A stretch of 64,000 nt of DNA. Source: Rattus norvegicus (Eukaryota; Chordata; Mammalia; Rodentia; Muridae). Every line of letters starts with the position of its first letter. Within the stretch, counting starts at the first letter, position 1. The notes under the pieces were generated by a model. The model saw only the letters and a program-made list of their open reading frames with translations. It did not search any database and had not been told where the DNA came from. The stretch is taken from contig NC_086033.1 in NCBI RefSeq assembly GCF_036323735.1, positions 4,177,826 to 4,241,825 of the forward strand. The letters are read 5' to 3'. Below, in pieces: positions 11,883 through 24,235 of the stretch. The position numbers and the translations under genes were made by a program.

Positions 11883-12263
11883 AGGTTTAAGACTGATCAC
11901 CTGGCCTAATACGTGGACAAAGACGTAGCTTCACTGTCCGGCCAGTGGCCTCTTCCCTGTGGTGGTTGGTGTCTTGCTCAGGGGAGGACACTTCTGGAGC
12001 TCTGTGAAGAAGTTGGATCCTGACCCCTCTATGCCTCCAGCTCTGCCATATCCCTTGGGGGGCCCAAGAAATCTCACCCTGTGTTTGAGATTACCAGGAA
12101 ACAGGGCTCAGGCAAGAAGTGAAGTAGGTTATTGTGGACTGTAACCCGAGGCTTCGGTCAGTCTGACGGTCCAGAGAAGGCACATGTATCCTAGGAGGAG
12201 ATGCAGATAGGGTATGCTTGCTAGAGATTCTCCAAGTGGGATGTGCTGAGATGTGTGCCTTCA

Positions 12264-12288
12264 TTTTTTTTTTTTTTTTTTTTTTTTT
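12264..12288. repeat. (T)25 run
   Basis: Homopolymer T, possibly the tail of a minus-strand retroelement. Confidence 0.9.
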
Positions 12289-12359
12289 ACTGTGATATCT
12301 CTCATCGGAGCTGGTTATAAAAGAATAAGTGAAGGAAACTCAGATCGCATTGCTCAGTC

Positions 12360-12449
12360 ACTGGCCGAGTTTCAAGTACTCAGTAGCCACATGGGACTGC
12401 ACAGTTGAGCCTATCTCTTAGTGCAAAGTTCTGCTGGACTGCACGCTGG
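12360..12449. repeat. MER5A-like hAT transposon fragment
   Basis: tttcaagtactcagtagcca, then gcaaagttctgctggactgc match the non-autonomous hAT-Charlie MER5A pattern of ancient mammalian DNA. Confidence 0.6.
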
Positions 12450-12632
12450 CCTGTTTTCTCTTGCTGGTAACGCAACACCACAGATGACTTTGTACGTTGT
12501 GGAGAGGTTTATTTTGGCTCAGTTCCGGCCCATGGTCAAGGGGCTGTGTCTGACGATGGGCTTCTTGCTGGCAGTGTCCTGAGGTGGCGCATTATAGCAC
12601 ATGGAGAAAAACAAGTATCAGAATATGAGACT

Positions 12633-12693
<61 letters not shown>

Positions 12694-12900
12694 CTGCTCT
12701 CTTATAAAGCTACTAGGATTCAGTCATAGGGGCCCCACCCTAATGACTGTATCCAATCCTGATCCCCTCCCTAAGACACTGCTCAGAAAGCCATAGTTGG
12801 ATTAAATTTCCGCCCTCTTAGCATCTCACCATGGGGATTAAGTCTCAGCCCATGAACTCTTGTGGGGGCGGGCACTTACATCATATCTCAGCCACAGGCA
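12450..12900. repeat. Old LTR/L1-type repeat split by (GT)n
   Basis: tggagaggtttattttggct, ctcttataaagctactagga, ggccccaccctaatgactgt and ggggattaagtctcagccca follow a pattern shared by old MaLR/L1 repeats. Family uncertain. A (GT)n run of about 29 units lies at 12634-12691. Confidence 0.5.
12634..12691. repeat. (GT)n microsatellite
   Basis: About 29 uninterrupted GT units. Confidence 0.97.
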
Positions 12901-13051
12901 TATAACACGAGGGTGCTGGTAATACCACCTACTTGAGCGTGCCTAGCCATCCCATATTCCTGATCTAGGGAGGGCTGATATCATAGCCAAGACATCTTAA
13001 AAGACCCTAGGATGGGGAGAAGGGAGGTGACATAGGCTTCTTCTTTTTCTT

Positions 13052-13167
13052 TTTCTTTTTTTTTTTTTTGGTTCTTTTTTTTTTTTTTTTTCGGAGCTGG
13101 GGACCGAACCCAGGGCCTTGCGCTTCCTAGGTAAGCGCTCTACCACTGAGCTAAATCCCCAGCCCCA
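13052..13167 (-). repeat. ID SINE (young)
   Basis: Reverse ID with CCAGCTCCG end and TTACCTAGGAAGCGC variant; the A tail carries the GAACCA interruption. Target-site duplications gcttcttctttttctt at 13036-13051 and 13168-13183 are identical. Confidence 0.97.
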
Positions 13168-13237
13168 GCTTCTTCTTTTTCTTAAGTGGATGGAATCTAT
13201 GCCTGAGAGATTGCCTCAGTCCTAGCTTATTCCTGTC

Positions 13238-13372
13238 TGGTTTGCTTATTTTTGAGACATATTCTTGCCATGTAGCCCAGGCTAGCTTTGGACTCGTGAT
13301 TCCCCTGCTTCGGCCGCAGAGTATCAGGATAGCGGGCGTATGCCACTGTGCCTCCACTGGATTGCTATCCCT
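13238..13372 (-). repeat. B1-type SINE
   Basis: tttttgagacatattcttgc, tgtagcccaggctagctttg and gcgggcgtatgccactg. Confidence 0.75.
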
Positions 13373-13950
13373 GTGCCTTTGTTTTCCTACTTCCAGCCTT
13401 TGCTTTCCCTTGAAGGGGCCAGTGTGGCCCCAGGGACTGGCCTCTCTTGCTCTCTTGTTCTTTGTCCTCTCTCATGGTATCTTTTTTGCCTAGCCTCTAC
13501 CTTTCCCTGGTTGCAGATCCTCCTGGGCAGGCAGTGGCTTGTCCTGCCTTTGTTTTGCCCCTTTCTGGGCACATGGCTGTGGCTCAGCAAAGACTTCAAT
13601 GAATCAGTTGTCTCTGTTCCAAGCTGCATGGGACAGGGATCAGCCGTGGCTCTGGTCCCACCTTCTTTGGGTTACATGGGTTGAGTACATATGGGTGGGG
13701 CGCTGGTCTTTGGCTGGACAAGGCATTAACAGCAGCCAGACACAGCTGCCCCCTTTGTCCCTCTGTAGAGAGGAATAGCTCAGAGGCCCCTGGGGAGGAT
13801 GGAGGTGAAAAAGCCTCCTTGTTCTCCCATTTCTCCCCTTGGTCTCAGCCTGTTTTCCCTGGGATTGACCAGAAGCCTCATGTTAGAATGGGGAGGGCCA
13901 AGGGCCTGGAGAGGGCTGGATGTGTCATGATGCTGATGCTGGGTTGTTTA

Positions 13951-14169
13951 TAATTACTGATGTTTTGTGTGTATGGTGTTTTGCCCGCATGTATGTCTGT
14001 GCACCGCCTGTGTGTCTGGTCCCCCAGAAAACCTAGGAGGGAGTTGGGTTCCCTGAAACTGGAGTTAAAAAAAAATGGTTGCGAGCTGCCACATGGGTGC
14101 TGGGAATCAAGCCTCGGTCTTTTGGAAGACAACAAATGCTCTTAACCTCCAGGGCCATCTCTCCAGCCT
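13951..14169 (-). repeat. B3 SINE
   Basis: tgttttgcccgcatgtatgt, tgggtgctgggaatcaagcc and gggccatctctccagcc. Confidence 0.85.
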
Positions 14170-14506
14170 CTAGGGTAGTTTCTAACTGACTCCTGTCCCA
14201 GCTGGGGGACTTGGCTTAAGCAGATGTGAGGATAGATGGCCCCTCTGGCAATTCCAAGAAAGTCCGTCCCTCCTGCTCCTCTGTCGGAAAATAGCTCACA
14301 GGGGGACATCTGCCTAGCTGACTGACCCGCAGGTGATTTGGGAATACCCTGGCATTTGTTCCTTCTTCTTTTGGTAACCCATGACAACAACCAGCCCATC
14401 TTTTCCCACAATCTCTAACATCTATCGGCTGCAAGTCTGGGGACCCTTTTGTTATAATGCTGAGAGAACTCTGTCCTGTGAGCTGGTGTGGAGGTGTTAG
14501 TATATG

Positions 14507-14510
<4 letters not shown>

Positions 14511-14571
<61 letters not shown>
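14511..14571. repeat. (CT)n microsatellite
   Basis: About 30 pure CT units; a mirror-repeat polypyrimidine tract. Confidence 0.97.
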
Positions 14572-14572
<1 letters not shown>

Positions 14573-14574
14573 CT

Positions 14575-14703
14575 TTTCATGACAGTTTTCTTTTCCTATG
14601 CAACCCTGACTGTCCTGGAACTCACTCTGTAGACCAGGCTGGCCTTGAACTTAGAGATCTGCTTCCTGATTACCTGATTACTGGGATTAAAGGCATCTAT
14701 TTT
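14575..14703 (-). repeat. B1 SINE
   Basis: tgtcctggaactcactctgt, gaccaggctggccttgaact and actgggattaaaggcatc. Confidence 0.88.
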
Positions 14704-14867
14704 ATAAAGGAAACAGAAGCCATGATTTGGGGGATGAGGCGGTAGCTAGCACGGACAGACCTGTCTGCTTGAAGTTCATCACTCAGTAGGTAGCAGGAGG
14801 GGTTGCTGGGTTCTGGGAAGGGGTTAAGGACTTAAATAAACAATCTAAGGGTTTGTTTGCTTATGAC

Positions 14868-14980
14868 AGTTGCTTGAAGAAACAGATCTTCTTATGTACC
14901 TTGGTCTGTCCTTGAACTTGGGGCCCTCCTGCCTCATTCTCCTGAGTGCTGGGATGACACGCGTGTGGCCCATGCTCTGT
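14868..14980 (-). repeat. Old B1 (PB1-like) SINE
   Basis: ccttgaacttggggccctcc and tgagtgctgggatgacac; diverged B1. Confidence 0.6.
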
Positions 14981-15007
14981 ATGGAGGAACAAACATTCTT
15001 GTTTAAA

Positions 15008-15117
15008 ACACAGCATTCGCTTAGAAGGCTGAGGCAAGAAAATCACAGGATCTAGGCCAGTGAATTGCAGGCCAGTCTGCACTACATAGTGAGACCTTGT
15101 TTAAGAAGGAGAGAGGC
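15008..15117 (+). repeat. B1-type SINE fragment
   Basis: gcttagaaggctgaggcaag, gaattgcaggccagtctgca and acatagtgagaccttgttta, followed directly by an ID element. Confidence 0.7.
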
Positions 15118-15223
15118 AGGGGCTGGGGATTTAGCTCAGTGGTAGAGCGCTTACCTAGGAAGCGCAAGGCCCTGGGTTCGGTCCCCAGCTCTGAAAAAAA
15201 AAGAACAAAAAAAAAAAAAAAAG
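15118..15223 (+). repeat. ID SINE (young)
   Basis: TTACCTAGGAAGCGC variant, CCAGCTC end and an A tail with a GAACA interruption. Perfect target-site duplications aagaaggagagaggc at 15103-15117 and 15224-15238. Confidence 0.97.
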
Positions 15224-15238
15224 AAGAAGGAGAGAGGC

Positions 15239-17579
15239 CAGGGCACAAGCTGGGCAGGGTCCTGCTTACTTCTGCCCTCCCACCCCATGTTGACAGTGGA
15301 CCTCTGTCTCTGGTAAGATTTGTGTGCTAAGCCAGCAGAAGTTTCCATTTCCGGTTGCCTAGCTTGTCCCTGGTCCTTGGTCCCAGGTTAGGGAGGGAGG
15401 GAGGTTTCTTCAGCTCCTACCGCAACCCTTACCTCAGCCTAGCCCTTCTGTCCTGGAAGAACCCTGGCTGTGTTTTTCCATCACCTCAGTACAAAATGGC
15501 ACTGTGCTTAACCTGGTCACATCCTACACTATATTTGGCCTGTGATGATCGGTGGACGGGAGACCATTCGTGCAGAATAGAAAAGCAGAGCTAGCTATTC
15601 TGGGTGACCTCTGCTGTCCCACATGCCTGAGGGGTGGGGCCGTTTTCCCTCCATGCTGTTCAGGGTTCCTCTACATGTCATCCCTGTGGTCAGAACCCCT
15701 GGGGTAATATTTGAGAGGGAGAGCCTATTTGGGGTCATAGTCCCTTGTATCTTATCCAGTGGGTTTGGGCTTGTGAGGTATCATGGTCTCAAGCTTTGAC
15801 TCGAGTCTTCTAGTGGGTTGACTCTGGGTCGCAGAAGCCATTGAGGCAGAGAAAGTACTGCCCCTCCTCCTGACCCACAGAGTGCTGTCCATGCCAAGAT
15901 GCTTGTGCCTAGTTCCTGGCAGTTTCTTGTACAATTTATTCCAGAGGGGATGGAGGCCAGCTGTTGTCTGTCTCCAGCCAGAGACTAAAGTAGAGGAAAT
16001 GGGCTTGGACCACAGCCGGGGTGAGGTGGGGGTGGGGATGGGGTCAGGTTAGAGTCAGGCAATAAGGAAAGGCTTTCGTGACAGGTGGTTGGCTCGCCGA
16101 AGGAGCCGGCAGGCAGCCTTGTGAAGACGTTGGGGCAAGATCATGCTCGGAGCATAGATGAATTACAGCCTCTCAGATGGATCCTGGAGGCCAGATTTGG
16201 GTGAGAAGGGGACAAGCAATCAGGTAGTGTTTCCTGGAGTTAATATGGCCACCTAGCACCCCAGCAGGCTTTTCTTGTTTTAATTAGTGAAGAAGTTTAC
16301 ATTTTAACCACTGGTCATCTTCAACAAATTATAATCAACGGGCTACTTCATAACCCCTTATCATCAGAAAGCCAGCCTTTAAGGATGGCTACTTAGTTAC
16401 TCATTATACAGGCTGACAGCTACAGGTGGAAGCAGGGAAGTGCAGGCCGGGTGGGGAAGCTTGCTACATTGTGACATGGTGAGAGACCCAGTGGGATAGA
16501 GTCAACCATACTCTTCCAAGGCTGCAGATATAACCTGGAAATAGCACGTGACAGGGGCCAGGAGTCAGCATCCTACTGGGGAGGCAGGAGCTTGGAGACC
16601 CTTCTAGTCAGACATGCTCAGAACAGGACTGGTTGCCACTAGACCTGGGATGCTACAGGGATCTGAGAGCACTACCTTCTCCTTTTCCAGGAGAGCCTGA
16701 GGTAATGCTATGCACCAAGACCTGTGGCCCGTCAACCACCTGGTCTATCCCTCCCTCAGCCCCGCCCTCCCCTCTCCACCCAGTGTTTCCTTTGGAATCT
16801 AGTTCCGAAGTCCACAAGGAATTGGCTCAATGGGCCAGGACCTCTGGGTAGGGGGAAAGCCATTGGGGCTTAGAAGCAGGTACCACCGCCTGCACTAGTG
16901 GTGTACCCCACCCACCTGAGCCCTGAGGGCAGGCAGATGTCCCCCAAACCCCATTATCGTTGGTTAATATGGAATGTTCGCTGATGGGTTTTGCTTTGGG
17001 TTTAATAGTGTGACATCTGCCATCTCAGCTCTGACCCATAGGCAGTATCCAGACTGAGCCAGATGGACGGATGCCCCTCAGCATGATGAAGTGTGAAGGA
17101 CTGACCGGAGGGAGGACTGGAGGAGGTAATGGCAGGGATGAAACCTGACTGAAGGAAGAGCATGAGTCATAGGCAGGTGCCTACAGGAACACAGGAGTAG
17201 GAAATCATCAAGCTTGAGCCACTGTCCCCATCTCTGAGCATCAGGGTGGTGATGGGCAGAGACAGTGTCTCACACAGCTGTCCCAGGCCCTCAGAACAGA
17301 GGCCTCTCAGCCCCTTTGATCTGTGTGTAAGCAGCCATGGCCACGTTGGCTTTTCTTCCCAGTACCCACTTTCAGAGCATGCTGTGTACCCAGCACCGTG
17401 ATTCCCACATTAGCCCAGGTGAACCATGGTTTACAGATATGGAACCTCTGTGTGATGTCAGGGCATGCCCCAAGTGACCGGCTTAGGGGGTGAGGGTCTG
17501 GGATTTTTGCCCCTGAGTTGTTCCCAAGGGAGGGTCCCAAACTGGACACTTGGGAGCTTTGAAATGAGCGTGTTTGGCC

Positions 17580-17583
<4 letters not shown>
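15239..17583. other. Unique intronic sequence with AT-rich island
   Basis: No exon recognised. 16255-16420 is an AT-rich, repeat-free island with TTTAATTAG and TTATAATCAA motifs. A G-quadruplex motif is at 16018-16043. Confidence 0.5.

Positions 17584-17639
<56 letters not shown>
17584..17639. repeat. (CA)n microsatellite
   Basis: About 28 uninterrupted CA units. Confidence 0.97.
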
Positions 17640-17642
<3 letters not shown>

Positions 17643-18890
17643 TTCAGCACAGACCTGGACTACAGAGGTCAGGAAGCAAGCAAGCAAGCCTGTGGCGGGG
17701 CAGCAGAGCTCAAGGTGAGCCAGCTCTTTCCTATGCTGTCTGCCGTGGCTGGGGAGATGGCTAGTCAGCGGTTCCCACGGTGACCTCCTTTGTAACAGCT
17801 CAATGCACCGTTTTTTAGAAACTTTGAGCAGTGTCTTCTTGTGGTCACTCCTCCCATCTCAAGGTCAGACTGAATTGAAGAAAGTAGGGGGCCTAAGTGT
17901 ACAAGCACCCTAAAGATGTAGTCAGGATGAGATAAGGGTACTCGTCTCCCTGGACACTGTTTTAAAACACATCCTTAGCCTGGTGGGCCTGTGAGGCCTT
18001 ACTGAACCCATTCCCTGCCCTCCCTCTTACACTGGAGGGTACCCTCGTGGGATTGGTCAGAGCACAGAGATGCCGGGCACTTTGGGTTGTGGGTTCTGGT
18101 GGTGGAAAGAGGTGAAGTCACAAACCCAAGGCCCATCATCTCAGATAGGGCACATACTAGCACAGAGCAGGGACTTGATTCACTTTGGGGAGGGCAGTGG
18201 TGGTTAATTGGGGCTCAGAGGTGCTGCAGGGAGATGAAAGGTGCCCCTCTTTTCTTGTCTTGTTGGCCGTCGGTAAATTCTAAGAGCTGGGTCCAGAGGA
18301 GCCGGCTGGATTCGTGTTTGGGAGGGAAGGGCCCTTTTCTGTTCCCCAAGGGCAGTTCTCAGGCAAGCAGCTGTGTCCTGTGGCCACATCCACACACAGG
18401 GATTCCCAGCCCTCCAGTTGCTACAGCGTCCTTGTTGAGACTCCATCCTGAGCTCAGACCTCCAGCCTTTCACCGTGCTCCTGGCTCAGCCAGTCCTGCT
18501 GCCAAACTCTAGCTCTGTGTTCATGGGAGGACCACCTCCCAGGCTGAGAACAATGGGGACAGGGCCACCTGCCTTGTTTTCTTTGTCCCTTCCAAGTGAG
18601 GACAGGGTTCCCAGGCCTGTGAAAGTCGGAAACCCAGAAGGAACTGTTAAAACCCTGCTGCTCCCTTTTGGCACCAGTGCATTCCCAGGAGTTCGGGAGA
18701 GCGTGAGACCTGGGCTGTACCTCTGAGTGCCACGGAGGCTGCTGAGAGACAGCCTCAGAGGGGAATCCCAAAGGTGAGTGAGAGGACATTCACATACAAA
18801 GTGCCGACTGGGAGGGTATGTGGCGGGCGGGGCGGGAGGGGTAGACCTTAATCCCTTGGGTTCAGGGCAACTGTTTGGAAAATTGCTTGA
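17640..18890. other. Unique intronic sequence
   Basis: No exon recognised. Open frames at 18087-18512 (+) and 18454-18789 (-) overlap each other and match no family I know. Confidence 0.5.
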
Positions 18891-18892
18891 AA

Positions 18893-19200
18893 GGATGGGG
18901 AAGATGATTTAGTTAGTAGATGTGGAGAACCTGGGTTCACATCCAGTACTAGAGTAGAAATCTAGGTACAGAGACGTGTGTCTCTAATCTCAGCCCTGGG
19001 AGGTACAGACAGGTGAATTCTTGGCGCTCTGTAGCCACCGAGCTTAACTGAATCTGTGAGTTCAGGTTCAACGAGAGACCTTGACTAAAAAAATTGAGGT
19101 AGAGAGGAGCCAAGGGACACTGCAGAGGATGGTCTCTGGTCTCCACATGCATACACGCGTGTGCATATACATGTTTACACAAGCACTCCACTTGCACGTG
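18893..19200 (+). repeat. B4 SINE
   Basis: ID-like start (ggggaagatgatttagttag ... ctgggttcacatcc), B1-like middle and cacatgcatacacgcgtgtg tail. Confidence 0.75.
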
Positions 19201-19349
19201 AAAACTGGCTGTATAGTTGTTAACATCCCCTGGGAAAGATTTTAAATGTTTCCCGATCGGGATCCTGACTTTCTCTAGGGGCTAAGACGAAGTCTCACTC
19301 TCCCTTAAGTTAAGGTATTGTCCAGGTCAAGAAGCCACAGAACAGTAAT

Positions 19350-19640
19350 CTTCCTTTGCGGTTTCACTTTCTACAACTTCTGATTACCTATGGTCAGCCG
19401 CGGTCCAAAAGTATTCAACAGAAAATTCCAGAAGTAATTCATGAACTCGAACTAACACTGAGTCACGTGGTGAAAATTCATGCTCTTTGCCACTTCCTGC
19501 TGGGACATGAATCATCTCTTCTCATCCAGTATATCCACTCTGTGTCCACCACCTACCCATAACTCAGTCAACTGTGTTGTGTTACCATAGTACTGGTCTT
19601 ATGGGTCCAAGAAGTACACAGCTCCCTGTTTTCTGGCATC
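19350..19640 (+). repeat. Ancient DNA-transposon fragment (Tigger/MER type)
   Basis: ggtcagccgcggtccaaaag, agaaaattccagaagtaatt, gggacatgaatcatctcttc and cagtatatccactctgtgtc follow the order of an old mammalian cut-and-paste transposon. Family name uncertain. Confidence 0.5.
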
Positions 19641-20038
19641 TACTAATGTTGTCTTGGAAAACACCTGCACGGATAAGGAGGATAATTCTACAGTGCAAAG
19701 AATAAAGGTGTCATTTTCCACCCTGCTCCTCACGAGCTGCTACAGTCTCTGGGTCTGTGGGTTTCACTGCATAGCTGCTGTGGCAGCACATGTGTGCGTG
19801 CGTGCGTGTGTGGCAGCTTCCCTCATCTGTGCTCTGGCTGGTTGCTCCTGCAGTGGGTAGAGGGACAGCAGGCTTGGTTGGCACTGGACACACTCCTTCA
19901 AGGACAAAATATGAGTCTAGACAGGAAAGGGGTCTCCCCTCCAGTATGAGCTGGGTTGGGGAACACAGAAGGCATCTAGTCCTGACAATGGAACTACTAA
20001 GACGGGAGCGTCTAGGGCTCAATTTTCGATGTTGAAAA

Positions 20039-20039
<1 letters not shown>

Positions 20040-20095
<56 letters not shown>
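20040..20095. repeat. (CA)n microsatellite
   Basis: About 27 CA units ending in ATATG. Confidence 0.97.
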
Positions 20096-20098
<3 letters not shown>

Positions 20099-20685
20099 GC
20101 TAAAAAGGAGAAGGCGTAGGTGAGGAAGGGTACTGGTCTGAGCAGTAGAAAACTGGTATTTTTGGAGGTTGCAGTTAGATCTTGTTTTGTAGAGAAGGCG
20201 TGGGCAGAAAGGCTAATGGCTCCTGGAGACACTCAGTTCTTGGTATACTCCAACATCCAAGCATCCTAATGAGGGAACAAGTGGTGTGGCCCTCCCTTGG
20301 GCCATCCATCATCTGTCCCAAAGGGGATGCTATTCATCATCTGCCTTCTCTCTGGGTAAGGCAAGGTGGCTGTGAGCTTCCGGCTGGCACAAGGAGGGAG
20401 TTGGTACTAATAGACTCTTTCGTATACCTTGCTCTGGACTATGGCTGCCCTCTGAGCCGCACCCCGGTCACCCTGAGCTGGGGAGAAGGCAGTGAAGAAA
20501 TAGCAGGAATTCCTTATCCCTGCCCTATGCTCTCTGCTCAGGCAGAAGGAGAGAAAGTTGGAGCCCCACAGCCCCCACTCCATGCCGCCCTGAACTAAAG
20601 CAGCTGCTAACATTTTTGGTTTTGTTCTGGTTTTCATTTTGCTTTGAGAGAAATTGTTTTCTTCTTGGTTTGTTTTGGTGTGTGT
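20096..20685. other. Unique intronic sequence
   Basis: No gene or repeat recognised; T/G-rich at its end. Confidence 0.45.
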
Positions 20686-20689
20686 TTTT

Positions 20690-20965
20690 AAAATAGTGTC
20701 TTGATGGATAGATAGCCCAGGTTGGCCTTGAACTTGTGATTCTCCTCATGCCTCTCCTGGACTGTTAGGAGTCCAGGTGTGTATCACCATGGGGATTTAT
20801 TGTTTGTTTGTTTGTTTGTGGAGACAGGGTTTCACTGTGTAGTCCTGGCTGTTCTGGAGTTCATTTGTACAGACTGCTGGCCTCAAACTCACGAAAATCT
20901 GCCTGTCTGCCTCCTGAGCTCTGGGATTAAAGGTGTGCTCTATCACTACACAACACCTTTTGGGC
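20690..20965 (-). repeat. Two B1-type SINEs in tandem
   Basis: Older copy 20690-20795 (gcccaggttggccttgaact) and clearer copy 20800-20965 (ttgtttgtggagacagggtt, agctctgggattaaaggtgt). Confidence 0.8.
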
Positions 20966-21192
20966 AATTTTTAAAAATCTGTGAACGTGTATGTGTATGG
21001 CTTGGTATTTTAAACTTAAAGATGGTTCCTTGGGCAGTCTAGCCTGGGCTTGAGAATCCCTGCACAGTGGCTCCATATTGTCAAAGTCTTCGTTTCATTT
21101 TCTATAAGCATGACTAGCATCTCTTCCCCAATTCCTAATTAACGCTGAGAAAATAGTTTAAGAGGCTGGCCTGGCCTGGAATGTAGAGGCTG

Positions 21193-21193
<1 letters not shown>

Positions 21194-21233
<40 letters not shown>

Positions 21234-21244
21234 TGCGTGTGTGT
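21194..21244. repeat. (GT)n microsatellite
   Basis: About 18 GT units followed by GCGCGTGC. Confidence 0.96.
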
Positions 21245-21540
21245 TGGGGTGCTCATGTACTTGTGTCTGTCAGCCAAAGGTCAGACTCAGAGGATGCCCA
21301 CCTCACTGGTTGAGACTGGTCTTACTGGTGCCCTCAGGCTCACTGATTAACTAGGCTGATTCGCCAGTAAGCCCCTGGATGCTCCTGACTCCACCTCCCC
21401 AGTGCTGAGATCACAAGCTTGTGTCACTGTGGTTATGCAGGACATTTTACGTGGATGGTGAAGATGGAATGAGTCCAGGTCCTGTCCCGTGCTTGCGTCC
21501 CAAGCCCTTCACTGACCGAGCTCACTCTGGCCCTTCCCAG
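21245..21540 (-). repeat. B3/B4-like SINE
   Basis: tctgtcagccaaaggtcaga, tgctgagatcacaagcttgt and cttcactgaccgagctcact fit a decayed minus-strand B3/B4-type SINE. Confidence 0.5.
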
Positions 21541-23045
21541 ATATTTTCATATGTCCATCGGTCCCAGTGGGGATTATGGGATTGAGTGGGGGCCAACTGA
21601 TAAGCTGGGCACACTAGCGTTCCCCATGCCCCCGTTTCCCACCCGGTCCTGAATTGCCTTGTTGCATGAGGGATGGTTTGTGGTCTCCCGCCTTTCACCT
21701 ATGCCTGTCTGTAGCTTTAAGAAATTTGACAGTTGCTGTACTTAGTCGACCCAAACTACAAATGTTTGCCCAACATGTAGCTAGCGGTTAACTTTTATGT
21801 AGAGATTCCCTCCATTTTCCCTGTGGTCTTCATCCACCCTTGGCTTCCCACCTGGGAGGGGACCATATATATGACAGCACAACATGGACAGCAAGTGAGT
21901 GTGAGGCCAGTGTCAGGCAGACTTTCTGTTGACTGGAAGCTTGAGGCAGCAGGGGGCGGGAGGAGTTAGGAATTAAGTTCAGAGAAGGTGCTGTCTGTCC
22001 CCTCCTGGCCTCCACTTCTCCTGGGGAGTGTAGCACTGACACCTACGCGCCCCAGACACCGTGCTCCATTGCTCAGTTGGATGGCAAACTGTTAGGGGAG
22101 GCTCAGAAGTGGAGGCAGGGTGAGATAAGGTTTCCTCCTGAAGGGTGGGTAAGGGCACTTTATACGTGCCTGAGTTTCTTCACAACACTAACTGTGGAGA
22201 CAGTGGTTTCTCCACGTGGTCTGAGGAAGCCAAGTGATAAGAGGCTATTGGAAGAGAAGACAGTTGTCACCTCTCGCTGGTCCCCCCTTCTAGGCCTGGG
22301 CATCCACTTGTGGGCAAGTGGACCTTTCCTTGGATCTCGTGTCTACACTACCTGTGCTCTCGGTTTAGACAAAGACAGATGAGCTAGCATGCTGATAACA
22401 TGGCTGATAGCACTTGGCCAGCCTTCACTGGGCCTTGGATGTTCCCCTTGTGTTCAGAAGATGCAGGCCAAGCGCACCCAGGTACTTTTACTCAAGCCTC
22501 GTTGCTAGCCTTCGGAAGACCCTGTCCAGCTCAGTCCCAGGTGGGTCCAACTGGCTCGGTTTGTCCTCATGGCAGTGGGCTGTCTGTGGCTAGGGCTGAG
22601 TGTAATTGGAGAGCAGGGCTTGGCAAAGAGTCAGGAGGTGCCCATCAGTCAGCATGCACTTCTATACTCCTTTTCCGGTTCTCACTATATATCCACTGCC
22701 TTTGTGAGGGTTTCCGGAGGTGACAGGTGTCCTTCCTGCAGGAAGGACAATCTGGTCACCCCATGGGTATTCCCCTAGCACAGCCATTGCGTGCTCTGTT
22801 GTCTTGCGGCCTTTTCCCCTGCCTCTTTCTGCCCCACCCCCGACCCCTCATCCCCTCTCTAGTCTGACTCCTTCCCTTCCCTTGGGTGGGGAGAACTGTC
22901 CTTTGGCTGGAGGTCATCAGTCTTCCCCAACCCAGTTCTCAGCCTTATCCTGGATACCCACTATTTCTGGGGTCTGCATCCCCTTACCCCCCTTTCCACT
23001 GGACAAAAGGCTCTACTCCGTCCATTGCAGATAAAACTGTTTAAA
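21541..23045. other. Unique intronic sequence
   Basis: No exon recognised. It contains a CTCF-like motif at 21946-21960. Confidence 0.5.
21946..21960 (+). promoter_or_regulatory. CTCF-like motif
   Basis: gcagcagggggcggg matches the CTCF core (CCASYAGRKGGCRSY) at 13 of 15 positions, read on +. It lies outside recognised repeats. Confidence 0.35.
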
Positions 23046-23047
23046 AC

Positions 23048-23205
23048 CCAACTATAGTTAGTGGTGATGGAGCAAGCCTTTAGTCCCAGCACTGAGATGC
23101 AGGGGCAGGTGGATCTCTGTATAAGTTCGAGGCCAGCTTGGTCCATATAGGAAGTTCCAGGCCAGCCAGGGCCGCACAATGAGTGTCTTAAAAGAATATA
23201 ACAAC
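23048..23205 (+). repeat. B1 SINE
   Basis: ggagcaagcctttagtccca, cagcactgagatgcaggggc and aagttcgaggccagcttggt. Confidence 0.85.
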
Positions 23206-24235
23206 TTTAGAATGTCGCCCAGCGATGTTGGGGTGTGAGCTGAGGCCCAGGGCCCTAACAGGCATTAACATTCACCTAACAGGTACTAAATTGTGCAGCA
23301 GCTGCTCCTCGAGGCAGAGGAGGCCGAGCGGCCTGAGCTGCAGGAATACAGTCTCTCTCGGAGTTTATACTACAGGAATCTCTTCTTTCCATTCCTTTGT
23401 GGTTGCCCGAGGCGATGTGTTATAGACCCGACTTTGTACTAAACAGCCTAAGCAGTCAGTGTTCTGCCTTCTCCCTCTGTACCCAGTGGTCCTGCCAGAG
23501 TTCACATCCCAGCTCTGCCACTTGCCTTGGACTGGAGCCTGCTTTCTCATTTTTACAGTAGGCTTTACAGTACTTGCTTTACAGGGCCTAGCCATTCAGG
23601 GAGAGAAGCGTTGTGAGCACTTTGGTCAGTACCTGTCCCCATAGGTGCCCAGACACCACCTCAGCAGCTATAGAGCTAGGAGGTGTTGTCTTGTCTGGAA
23701 GAGCCACGGGAAGGATCAATAATGGTTTCAGTATCCGTGGTCCCAAGCACCGTGGACAGGTGAGGTGATTTTCCAGAACAGAGGGACCGTGGGAGCACCG
23801 AGGACTGAGGACAGGATCCAGAGGCAGCCAGCGAGAGCATGGGGATTCTGGTTCTTGGAGCACCCTAGGTCTGCAGTTCTGCAGGGGCAGGAGTGGAAGA
23901 GAGGCTGTGTTCGGGAAGCCACGGGAGTCGTGAGAAAGACCGAACGCTGCTTGGTGCTTGTTAGCTGGGACCCCTGCGACAGTCTCATGCCCTGGCCACA
24001 GTTTCCCTCACCCAAGCAAAGCAGAGTCCTACCTGACTGTGATGGTGTGGATGGCTGGTGTCTATAGGTTAGAGTGGGGGTGTGGGTGTCGGCTCACTGG
24101 GTGGGAATGGCTGGGCTGGTTTTCCGTCACTGTTTTCTCAGCTGGTGGGAAGGGGTGGAAGTGTGTGCATAGGTCTCCTTCCTGTGGCCTCTGTGGGGGT
24201 TAAGGGGACAGGATCACCACGGTTAGGACCCAGGT
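23206..24235. other. Unique intronic sequence, MIR relic near 23500
   Basis: 23495-23565 resembles MIR (tcacatcccagctctgccac then ctttctcatttttacagta); the rest is unassigned. Confidence 0.4.
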
